Below the pieces are notes generated by a model. The model was not told the DNA's origin. It saw only the letters and a list, made by a program, of their open reading frames with translations, and did no database searches. A DNA stretch of 32,226 bases, taken from NCBI GenBank assembly GCA_021151585.1, contig JAGKWX010000022.1, positions 1 to 32,226 of the forward strand, given 5' to 3'. The stretch comes from Alphaproteobacteria bacterium (lineage in GTDB: Bacteria > Pseudomonadota > Gammaproteobacteria > JAGOUN01). This document shows positions 1-6,747 of the stretch, in pieces (the first letter of the stretch is position 1; every line of letters starts with the position of its first letter). Both the position numbers and the translations under genes were made by a program.

Positions 1-69
1 ATGACAATTGCTTTTCAAGCGATCACACAAAATGATCTAATCGGGTGGTTTAAACATTGTGGATATTAA
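1..69 (+). pseudogene. 3' end of an IS630-type transposase (partial at window edge)
   Basis: An open frame enters from the left edge and stops at 67-69. Its last residues read AITQNDLIGWFKHCGY, which resembles the C-terminal tail of IS630/Tc1-type DDE transposases (the 'GWFKHC-Y' ending). Only 22 codons are visible, so it cannot be said whether the transposase is intact outside the window. The next gene, on the opposite strand, loses family homology about 50 bases further in, which fits an insertion end lying between 70 and about 120. The family call rests on a short motif and is moderate. Confidence 0.5.
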
Positions 70-80
70 GTAACTATATT

Positions 81-1313
81 TTAGTTAAGTGCTATAAAAA
101 TGGTGTTATATTGCGATAGTATTTCTCGATTAGGAATTTTTAATTGACAAACAAAACCCTCGTCGTCATCTACTTTATCAGTAAATGTTAGATAACCAGA
201 AAATAACAATAACGTCCATAGTGCATCCGGACTTTCCATCAATTCTTCATAACTCGTTTTTAACGATATCCTACCTTCCATTAGTTCGCCTTGCATCAAG
301 CGAGCTAGTTGTTCCTTCGTATCTGAATTCGCCTCAAGAAAAAGCTTTTTCAATAATCCATCGCCTGACGTCAAAACCCAATAAGGAACCAAATTTTTTC
401 TATTAAAATAACTCATCAGCGACCAAGGGTTATAAATCCCTTGTTTTGAACCGATGACATAGCCATTATAAAACTGCCTAATTTCCTCAAGACTATGTGT
501 TGCCTCCAGCTGTGTGGTTAATTCTGTTACTTCATCTTCTGTAAAACCAAAATATTGACTATATTCATCATCAAGCAACGTATAAACTTGTAAGTTATTT
601 AATCCTGACAATAACTCATTCTTTGAAACGCGTAGAATACCCGTCATTAACCCTTTTTCTAAATATCCATTACTTTTTAGTGCTGCGCTAAACATATTAC
701 GCAAAAACACACTGATTTCGTTCAAAAAGTTATGTTGATACGCATGTGTTAACGGTGTGTCATACTCGTCAATTAGGATAATTACATTCTTTCCTGAGGT
801 TTTAAAAAGAAACTCACTAAGAAAACTCAGCGCCGTTTCTAATGATTGATCATTCGTTAAGCCATTTAAATATTGGTTAAATAAATCTCTATCCGAAGTT
901 TCTTTTATTAGAGCCAATTGAGCGACGTGTTCTCTATATAATTTTTTAACCAAATCACGTATTTTCTCAATCGTTTTTGAATACGACGATTCTTTAACAT
1001 CTTTCAATGAAATAAAAATAACCGGATATTTTCCTTGATACTCTATCCAGCGACCGCTATCTTCTCTGGCAATCGCAAAAGCATCAAATAAACCAACAGT
1101 TGACTTCCCCTCTACCTCGGATGCACAAAAATGATGTAGCATTGACATATTGAGTGTCTTGCCAAAACGACGTGGACGAGTGATAAGCGAAACTTTTTGG
1201 CCTTCGAAAAACTCTTTTATCATCAATGTTTTATCAACAAGCAGACACCCTTCACGAACCATCGCGCAAAAGTTATCGCTTGTTGTTTCTATCTTACGAC
1301 CGACAAGGGGCAT
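81..1313 (-). CDS. AAA-ATPase-like protein (PF09820 type), C-terminally truncated
   Basis: This 410-residue protein belongs to the AAA-ATPase-like family that is usually fused to a C-terminal PD-(D/E)XK nuclease-like domain. Visible motifs are the N-terminal 'VDKTLMIKEF' region (26-35), an unusual Walker A RPRRFGKT (46-53), a Walker B ending LIDEYD (180-185), TGILRVSKNELLSGLNN (224-240) and YNGY...YNPWS (282-298). The start at 1313 has a strong GAGGAAGG ribosome site. Homology runs to about KIPNREI (392-398) and then stops; the final dozen residues look unrelated and are probably encoded by the end of the neighbouring insertion element. Full-length members are roughly 520-560 residues, so the nuclease-like part is missing. 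The cellular role of the family is unknown; it is often multicopy in host-associated bacteria. It is probably non-functional or altered here. Confidence 0.8.
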   Translation of the reverse strand: MPLVGRKIETTSDNFCAMVREGCLLVDKTLMIKEFFEGQKVSLITRPRRFGKTLNMSMLHHFCASEVEGKSTVGLFDAFAIAREDSGRWIEYQGKYPVIFISLKDVKESSYSKTIEKIRDLVKKLYREHVAQLALIKETSDRDLFNQYLNGLTNDQSLETALSFLSEFLFKTSGKNVIILIDEYDTPLTHAYQHNFLNEISVFLRNMFSAALKSNGYLEKGLMTGILRVSKNELLSGLNNLQVYTLLDDEYSQYFGFTEDEVTELTTQLEATHSLEEIRQFYNGYVIGSKQGIYNPWSLMSYFNRKNLVPYWVLTSGDGLLKKLFLEANSDTKEQLARLMQGELMEGRISLKTSYEELMESPDALWTLLLFSGYLTFTDKVDDDEGFVCQLKIPNREILSQYNTIFIALN

Positions 1314-1768
1314 AACACCTTCCTCTTTAATTTGTTCATTATTATAGCAAGGATGTCTTTAAAATTCCAATAAACAGCGAATTTTATCCTTTAGTAGCCA
1401 ATTGCCGAGAAGGCGGGATCTACTTGCGCGCATTCAAGTCTGAAGTGCGACAAACCCCTTTGCCAACTTTCCGTAACGTTGCTGAAAAACTTCAGCAGGT
1501 GTTCTATACCCTAAACATTTCATTGGTCTATTATTATTTTATTCACAATTTTATCAATCTGGTTTTGTAGATTTTTTAAATTATTTGCAACAAAGCCGGG
1601 TAGAGTGTAAGGTAAGGGGAGTCTATCGTTTTTCTTAGAATACATATATGTTTACTCAAAAATGGTCTTGATTATGAATGGTCAAATCTCATTCTTTCTT
1701 CAGCTCCTTAGGTTTGCGTGTTACAATTCTAACAGCAGAATCTAGAGTTTAAATATTCGTGCTAGGCT
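1314..1768. other. Gene-poor degraded region between AAA-ATPase and coaX
   Basis: Apart from the IS30 remnant, this 455-base gap has no convincing coding frame. Its right part (about 1600-1760) is AT-rich and unrecognised. It contains a 20-base segment at 1726-1745 that matches 16 of 20 positions at 6011-6030. I see no tRNA, terminator or clear promoter here. Confidence 0.5.
1434..1588 (-). pseudogene. IS30-family transposase C-terminal remnant, frameshifted
   Basis: On the minus strand the frame ending at 1434-1436 reads NNRPMKCLGYRTPAEVF followed by QQRYGKLAKGFVALQT and a stop. This is the characteristic C-terminus of IS30-family transposases (NxRPRKxLGYxTPxEvF). Immediately upstream this frame has a stop codon, but an adjacent frame continues with QNQIDKIVNKI, matching the residues that normally precede NNRP. 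That indicates a frameshift in the short AAT/ATA run near 1535-1545. The rest of the transposase and the inverted repeats are not recognisable. The upstream boundary is approximate. Confidence 0.75.
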
Positions 1769-2539
1769 TTATTGATTCTTCTCCCAAATAACCCTTAATC
1801 CTTGCAAAACTAAATCTGGCAGATAATGATTAATGACAGGTTCGCTTGCGACGAGCCGCCCATATCCGCCTGTCGCTATAACTACTGCGGGAGCATTTTT
1901 AAAAGCCTTTAACTGCCAGTCGTTGAGTAATTCTTTGATGGCGCCTAGTTGTGAATAATATAATCCAATATGTAATTGTGTTTGCGTATCAGTGCCTAAT
2001 AGGTTTTTTGGCCTTTGAATTTCAACATCAGAAAGCAGCGCCGTTTTCGAAGATAATGCGGCCATGGATGATTTAAAGCCGGGCCAAATTGCGCCACCGA
2101 TATATACGCCTTCTTTGCTAATAGCGCAAGCGGTGGTTGCGGTGCCGAAATCAAAGATTGCAAGATTTGCTCCTGGAAATTGCGCGCGCGCGCCCACTGC
2201 ATTGGCGATGCGATCGGCGCCAAGTTCAGCAGGGTTGTCAATCGCGAGCGTTAAGTCTGTTTTAACTCCTGGCTTAATGATGATGGGTTTGAGTGAAAAA
2301 TATTTTTCGCATGCTGAGATAATGGTATAATGCAGGCTCGGTACAACGGAGCTAATGCTGATTGCGTTAACTTCGTCTGGATTGAAGCGATTTTCACGAA
2401 TAACTTCTTTTAGAAAAAGGCCGAAGATATCCGAGGTGAAAGCCTGTGCGGAAGGAAATCGAAAGCGAAGCCGAATGTCGTTTTTTTCTAATAACCCGCC
2501 AAAAATATGTGTATTACCGACGTCAAGGCAAAGTATCAT
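1769..2539 (-). CDS. coaX: Type III pantothenate kinase
   Basis: CoaX phosphorylates pantothenate, the first committed step of coenzyme A synthesis, in the cytosol. The protein starts MILCLDVGNTH, the ASKHA-fold phosphate-binding DVGNT motif typical of CoaX. It also contains PAELGADRIANAVGA (a signature of the family), FDFGTATT and IGGAIWPGF, and ends with ATGGYGRLV. The start at 2539 is preferred over longer in-frame starts because AAGGA lies 7 bases upstream and the protein then begins directly at the catalytic strand; it gives 256 residues, the usual length. The gene is divergent from the PP2C-like gene and stands alone on its strand. Confidence 0.93.
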   Translation of the reverse strand: MILCLDVGNTHIFGGLLEKNDIRLRFRFPSAQAFTSDIFGLFLKEVIRENRFNPDEVNAISISSVVPSLHYTIISACEKYFSLKPIIIKPGVKTDLTLAIDNPAELGADRIANAVGARAQFPGANLAIFDFGTATTACAISKEGVYIGGAIWPGFKSSMAALSSKTALLSDVEIQRPKNLLGTDTQTQLHIGLYYSQLGAIKELLNDWQLKAFKNAPAVVIATGGYGRLVASEPVINHYLPDLVLQGLRVIWEKNQ

Positions 2540-2601
2540 AATAATCCTTGTTATAAAATTACACATCTCGTGGCGTGCGCTGGTTGTAGTCAAATAAATC
2601 G

Positions 2602-2629
2602 TTGCAAGCCTGCCTTAATAGTATACAAT
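2602..2629 (+). promoter_or_regulatory. Sigma-70-like promoter for the PP2C-like gene (and perhaps gltX)
   Basis: TTGCAA at 2602-2607 and TACAAT at 2624-2629 are separated by 16 bases and lie about 25 bases before the start codon at 2655. The match to -35/-10 consensus is good. No other promoter is obvious before gltX, 40 bases after this gene, so both may be transcribed from here. Confidence 0.5.
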
Positions 2630-2654
2630 AGCGTCAAAAAAACAAGAATTTTTT

Positions 2655-4235
2655 ATGTATTCTTCAGGTAAAGCTTCCTTCTTTGAAAATTCTATGGCTG
2701 TGTCAGTAAACGAGAGCCTGGCAGCCTATAGTATTCAGGGAGATCGGTCAGTTCAGCAAGATTCATTTGCTCTTGAAGATAGTATACCGGAATTTTTTTA
2801 TTTGTCCGAGCAAGAACGCGAGCAAGTATTATCCACGGTTATTGCTAAGATTAATTCGGATGTTGTAAGTAGTAGTTTGTTAGGCGGCTCTACTTTGTCT
2901 GCTGTATTTTGCTGGGCAGACCAGCGTTTCATGTATTATTGTGTTGTTAATCTTGGTGATAGCATGACATACATCGTCAAGACGCTGGGTGCGGGTGGCG
3001 GTTATGCTGTTGTATCGCCGAGTAGTCGACATTCTACTGATCCTGATATAAACCTTGCAGAGTATTATCAAATTATACGAGCGACAAATGGTAGTCAGCC
3101 CGTTTTGCGGTCAAGCAGATGTCGGGAGGACTTTCGCTTGTCTTCTAAAAGGGGAGAGGGCTTTCCTAGGATTAATGTGTCTCGCGTCATTGGTGATGAA
3201 GATTATAACCATTATGATTTTTTCCATAAACCTGATTTTTTTCATGGAAGACGCCGCTTTGCAGAAAGTGATGGTATCTATGCTGTGGCGGCCACTGATG
3301 GTATAGAGTTATTGGATGCGGATTCGGTTCAGCGTGCGAAGCAGGTTGCGCGTTTTTTCACAAAAACAGCAGGATCTGTGTCAGAAGTGCTTGTAGATTT
3401 GGTGGCATGTGCTTATGGCCTTTCTAGGCCTCTTAGTGACAATATCACCGCTGCGGCCGTTAGGGTCAGGCATGGCATGAGCCCAGTATCACTATTGGTC
3501 GCTGATGGTCACGGGGAAGATGGTGATAAAATAGCGCAGTATATCACGAACAATTTTTATGTTTTTTTAAAAAAAGAGCTAAAAATGATCGCAGACAAAA
3601 ATCAACAACAACGAGTAGCTTTGTTGGAATATTTATCAATGGATAAGATATTGGTTTCTGAATTGAAAGTTAAGATAAGTGCTTTGCTGAATAATCCTGA
3701 GGCCTTGATTGAGGACGGTCTTTCTTCAGAATTGCTTCCGTTTCTTTCGAGTGAGCAGGCTAAAGCTCTTGTTCGTGCATTTGAAAAAAAGTTGTCGATA
3801 CTTTTAGAGAGATGGTTTGAAGACTTGTCAGTGTTATTGGGTGTTTTAGAGTCAATTATGACGGATGCGATTAAATCTGACTTTAATGAGCTGCTTATCT
3901 GCTTTGATCCATTAATGAGTAAGCTCAAAGATTGCCAAGCAACTCAGGATTTTTATATACAAAGTTCATATTATTTTGCTTCTTATTCTGATGATTGTGA
4001 GTTTGATTTAACATCTCCGCAGTTCTGCGAGTTGATGCATGGTGTTGAGCAGTGTATTGAATTACTAGGCAAAACTTTATTGGTAGCGCCATCGACTCCC
4101 GCGTATTCAGTGGCTCTTAGTAATATTGACAGCTTTTATAGGCTTAAGAGTCAACCAAGGTCTAGAGATTCGATGATTGCAGAAGTTGTGCATGAAGATT
4201 CTGAAGGCGTTGTTAATCCGACTTATCCTCGTTAA
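2655..4235 (+). CDS. PP2C-like protein phosphatase with rearranged motif order
   Basis: This 526-residue protein carries the metal-binding motifs of PP2C/PPM Ser/Thr phosphatases. In order they are GDRSVQQD (29-36), GGST (77-80), NLGDS (99-103), SRVIGD (176-181), ATDG (213-216), SDNIT (261-265) and VADGHGEDGDKIAQYI (282-297). In the normal fold the DGHG segment comes right after the first QD/ED motif, before GST; here it follows DNIT. All four expected aspartates (D36, D284, D215, D262) are kept, so activity is plausible. DGHG rather than DGMGG, and the G-D-K-I-A-Q-Y continuation, are eukaryote-like. Residues about 300-526 are mostly predicted helix with no family I recognise. There is no signal peptide or membrane segment. 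The start at 2655 has only a weak ribosome site (AAGAA); Met14 is an alternative. A type IV secreted effector is possible but is inference. Confidence 0.75.
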   Translation: MYSSGKASFFENSMAVSVNESLAAYSIQGDRSVQQDSFALEDSIPEFFYLSEQEREQVLSTVIAKINSDVVSSSLLGGSTLSAVFCWADQRFMYYCVVNLGDSMTYIVKTLGAGGGYAVVSPSSRHSTDPDINLAEYYQIIRATNGSQPVLRSSRCREDFRLSSKRGEGFPRINVSRVIGDEDYNHYDFFHKPDFFHGRRRFAESDGIYAVAATDGIELLDADSVQRAKQVARFFTKTAGSVSEVLVDLVACAYGLSRPLSDNITAAAVRVRHGMSPVSLLVADGHGEDGDKIAQYITNNFYVFLKKELKMIADKNQQQRVALLEYLSMDKILVSELKVKISALLNNPEALIEDGLSSELLPFLSSEQAKALVRAFEKKLSILLERWFEDLSVLLGVLESIMTDAIKSDFNELLICFDPLMSKLKDCQATQDFYIQSSYYFASYSDDCEFDLTSPQFCELMHGVEQCIELLGKTLLVAPSTPAYSVALSNIDSFYRLKSQPRSRDSMIAEVVHEDSEGVVNPTYPR

Positions 4236-4275
4236 ACTATCCTGTTATTGCCATCATCTTTTGGAAGAAAACGTC

Positions 4276-5682
4276 ATGATTATCACTCGCTTTGCCCCTA
4301 GTCCCACGGGTTATTTACATGTTGGCGGTGCTCGAACTGCCTTGTATTCCTATTTGTTTGCCAAAAAACATCAGGGAAAATTCTTGTTGCGTATAGAAGA
4401 TACTGACTTAGAGCGCTCAACGCCAGAGGCTGTCCAGGCAATTTTTGAGGGCATGGATTGGCTGGGTTTAAAGAGCGATGAGCAGCCGGTTTTTCAAACG
4501 CAGCGTTTCGATCGTTATCATTTGCATATCGAACACTTGTTGGCCGGTGGTCATGCATACAGATGTTATTGTAGCAAAGAGCGCCTGGATGCTTTGCGTG
4601 AGCAGCAAATGCAAAACAAGGAAAAACCGCGTTATGATGGGCATTGTCGGCATCTTGATATCGTGAAGAGTCAGCCATTTGTTGTTCGCTTTAAGAACCC
4701 TGAGCACGGCGAGGTTGTGTTTCATGACCTTATCTTGGGGGAAATCAGGGTGTCCAATCAAGAGTTGGATGATTTGATTATTGCACGCTCAGATGGTTCG
4801 CCAACGTATAACTTTACCGTTGTGGTGGATGATATTGAGATGGGCATTACCCACGTTATTCGCGGGAATGATCATGTCAATAATACCCCACGTCAAATTA
4901 ATATGATCCAGGCCCTGGGCAAAGTTCCGCCTCATTACGCTCATGTTCCCATGATTCTTGGTGAGGATGGTAAAAAGCTATCAAAGCGTCATGGCGCTGA
5001 AAGTGTGGTTGAGTATGGGCAAGATGGCTATCTTCCTGAGGCGTTATTAAATCATTTGGTGCGTTTAGGTTGGTCTCACGGCGATCAGGAAATTTTTTCT
5101 TTACAAGAAATGATCGAAGCTTTTGATTTGTCAAAAGTCAGTAAAAGCCCGGCGATTTTTAATCTGGATAAATTGCAGTGGTTCAATCAGCATTACATCA
5201 AAACGTTGCCAGAGACTGTGATTGTAACAGCTTTGCAACAACAGTTTGATTATTTGCAGGTAGATATAACGCAAGGCCCGGCTTTACATCGTGTTGTGCA
5301 AGTAATGAAGGAGCGTGCTAAGACGGTAAAGGAAATGGCGCAAGCTAGTCGTTTTTGGTTTGAGCCGGTCGAGGTATATGATGACTCGGCGGTGGCAAAG
5401 TTTATATCGCATGATACGACACAGGTTGTGACCCATGTTTATGACAGGCTAAAGGCTGTCACTGTATGGACAAAAGAGGCAATACATGAGGTTGTGCAGG
5501 AGTGTGTATTAAGTCTGGGGGTGAAGTTTCCGCAAGTTGCGCAGCCGTTGAGGATTGCTTTGACCGGCAATATTGTCTCGCCATCCGTTGATGTGACCTT
5601 AGCGTTGTTTAGTCAGGCTGAAGCATTAAAAAGAATAGCAGCGGCTCAAAAATTGCTTGACAAGCGCGATAACCTTCTCTAA
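4276..5682 (+). CDS. gltX: Glutamyl-tRNA synthetase
   Basis: GltX charges tRNA-Glu with glutamate. The protein begins MIITRFAPSPTGYLHVGGA, containing the class I HIGH-equivalent motif, and has the KMSKS-equivalent KKLSKRHG near residues 233-240. A zinc-type cluster CYCSKERLDALR...YDGHCRH is present. The start at 4276 is chosen because GGAAG lies about 9 bases upstream and family homology starts there; the frame upstream is open but unrelated. The length of 468 residues matches E. coli GltX (471). It lies 40 bases downstream of the PP2C-like gene and 22 bases upstream of tRNA-Ala, with its own cognate tRNA-Glu next in line. Confidence 0.97.
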   Translation: MIITRFAPSPTGYLHVGGARTALYSYLFAKKHQGKFLLRIEDTDLERSTPEAVQAIFEGMDWLGLKSDEQPVFQTQRFDRYHLHIEHLLAGGHAYRCYCSKERLDALREQQMQNKEKPRYDGHCRHLDIVKSQPFVVRFKNPEHGEVVFHDLILGEIRVSNQELDDLIIARSDGSPTYNFTVVVDDIEMGITHVIRGNDHVNNTPRQINMIQALGKVPPHYAHVPMILGEDGKKLSKRHGAESVVEYGQDGYLPEALLNHLVRLGWSHGDQEIFSLQEMIEAFDLSKVSKSPAIFNLDKLQWFNQHYIKTLPETVIVTALQQQFDYLQVDITQGPALHRVVQVMKERAKTVKEMAQASRFWFEPVEVYDDSAVAKFISHDTTQVVTHVYDRLKAVTVWTKEAIHEVVQECVLSLGVKFPQVAQPLRIALTGNIVSPSVDVTLALFSQAEALKRIAAAQKLLDKRDNLL

Positions 5683-5704
5683 AATCGGGCGTTCTGGATA
5701 TGCA

Positions 5705-5780
5705 GGGGTTATAGCTCAGCTGGTAGAGCACTAGCATGGCATGTTAGGGGTCAGCGGTTCGAACCCGCTTAGCTCCACCA
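5705..5780 (+). tRNA. tRNA-Ala(GGC)
   Basis: A 76-base cloverleaf with encoded CCA. The acceptor arm GGGGTTA pairs with TAGCTCC, the D-arm contains AGCTCAGCTGGTAGAGC, the anticodon stem is CTAGC/GTTAG with loop ATGGCAT (anticodon GGC), and the T-arm is AGCGG-TTCGAAC-CCGCT. It lies 22 bases after gltX and may be processed from the same transcript. Confidence 0.95.
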
Positions 5781-5813
5781 GAAAAAAGTTGTTGAAGACA
5801 CAATCTTTAGTGT

Positions 5814-5889
5814 GTCCCCATCGTCTAGAGGCCTAGGACATCGCCCTTTCACGGCGGTAACAGGGGTTCGAATCCCCTTGGGGACGCCA
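5814..5889 (+). tRNA. tRNA-Glu(UUC)
   Basis: A 76-base cloverleaf with encoded CCA. The acceptor arm GTCCCCA pairs with TGGGGAC, the anticodon stem is CGCC/GGCG with loop CTTTCAC (anticodon TTC), and the T-arm is AGGGG-TTCGAAT-CCCCT. It follows tRNA-Ala by 33 bases and is followed by a strong terminator. The gltX/tRNA-Ala/tRNA-Glu grouping resembles that of Pseudomonas. Confidence 0.96.
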
Positions 5890-5899
5890 TAACTAAAAC

Positions 5900-5920
5900 A
5901 AGCCCGTAAGGGCTTTTTTT
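5900..5920 (+). terminator. Rho-independent terminator after tRNA-Glu
   Basis: Stem AAGCCC (5900-5905), loop GTAA, stem GGGCTT (5910-5915), then a run of T to 5920. This closes the gltX-tRNA transcription unit. Confidence 0.9.
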
Positions 5921-5930
5921 GTTTATGACG

Positions 5931-5950
5931 CTTGTGAGCGTGCTCACAAG
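5931..5950. repeat. Near-perfect palindrome downstream of tRNA-Glu terminator
   Basis: CTTGTGAGC and GCTCACAAG form 9-base arms separated by only GT. It is too tight for an efficient terminator and has no T run after it, so a dimeric-regulator site or cruciform-type repeat is more likely than a terminator. Its function is not known. Confidence 0.5.
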
Positions 5951-6167
5951 AGGGGGGTTAAGATATTCCCGAGCCTATATTCTTGGAGACACCACGTTTC
6001 TTCTGCTAGGATTCTGATTGCCGAATCTAGGATAATGACCGTAAATAACTAAGGAAATACTGCATCAGATGTTGCCCATATAGCAAAGGACAATGCTAAA
6101 AAAGCTAAAGATTTCCAGCATTGTTGCGCAAAATATAAAATAAACGTTAAAGCTGAATGCGGGATAG
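5951..6167. other. Intergenic region without a recognised gene
   Basis: There is no convincing gene between the palindrome and the DUF6580 gene. A bulged inverted repeat pairs GCAA + CAATGCT (6083-6097, with four unpaired bases) with AGCATTGTTGC (6117-6127). A short plus-strand open frame through it (about 6049-6189) has no plausible start and no recognised homology. A segment at 6011-6030 resembles 1726-1745. Confidence 0.4.
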
Positions 6168-6686
6168 TTATGATTCGCCTTTTAAGATAGTGGTAGGCAC
6201 ATAAAATTCACATGCTATGATGGCGGCGCACCAAATAATGCTCGCTGCTACAGAGGTCGCCAAAAAAGGTAAAGCGAGGACATAGCAATCGATTAAGCCA
6301 GACAGCGTATGTGAATACATGCCGCTAGTTAGCCAGGTTCCCGCATTGGTCCATATCCAGTAAAACAAGGCAGATCCTCCAGTCATATTGACAAAAACAA
6401 TGCCATAGCCTTTATTTTTTATAATAAGACCCACGGTGCCTATGATGAATAGCGCGCTGTAAGTAAACAGGGTCCAATCTCCAAAAGCCGGCCAAGGATG
6501 AGTTAAACTAAGGAGGATGTCAGAAATTGCTGCCATCAAGAAAATATTTAGATAGGCTAATATTTTATTGCTTTTCATGCCTAAATATAGGGTGAAGACA
6601 ATTTCAGGCGAGAAATTTGGCAAATGTGGTACAAGCCGGCTAAATATGCTGCAAGTGATGATTAATATAATAACAAGAGGTTTCAT
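6168..6686 (-). CDS. DUF6580-type integral membrane protein
   Basis: This 172-residue, strongly hydrophobic protein has about five membrane segments. The N-terminal IFSRLVPHLPNFSPEIVFTLYLG motif (14-36, R-hydrophobic-PH-PNF-P) is typical of the DUF6580 family, which resembles ECF-transporter S components and is annotated only as a putative transport protein. Further segments lie around 43-60, 72-90, 98-112 and 133-165. It starts at 6686, divergent from the downstream symporter gene. No substrate can be assigned. Confidence 0.7.
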   Translation of the reverse strand: MKPLVIILIITCSIFSRLVPHLPNFSPEIVFTLYLGMKSNKILAYLNIFLMAAISDILLSLTHPWPAFGDWTLFTYSALFIIGTVGLIIKNKGYGIVFVNMTGGSALFYWIWTNAGTWLTSGMYSHTLSGLIDCYVLALPFLATSVAASIIWCAAIIACEFYVPTTILKGES

Positions 6687-6747
6687 TTTTTTTCACGCTA
6701 AGTTAATCTCTTGATTATATATATCTATATGTAAACAGGATACAATT

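Noticed and set aside
4298..4761. Overlapping frames of about 60-126 codons on either strand inside gltX
   Set aside because: They are shadows of a well-supported gltX with no ribosome sites or family features of their own; the same applies to the extra frames inside miaB, gpmI, rlmI, epmC and the photolyase genes.
6049..6189. Plus-strand open frame between the tRNA terminator and the DUF6580 gene
   Set aside because: No acceptable start codon or ribosome site, overlaps the end of the minus-strand gene, and no recognisable family.
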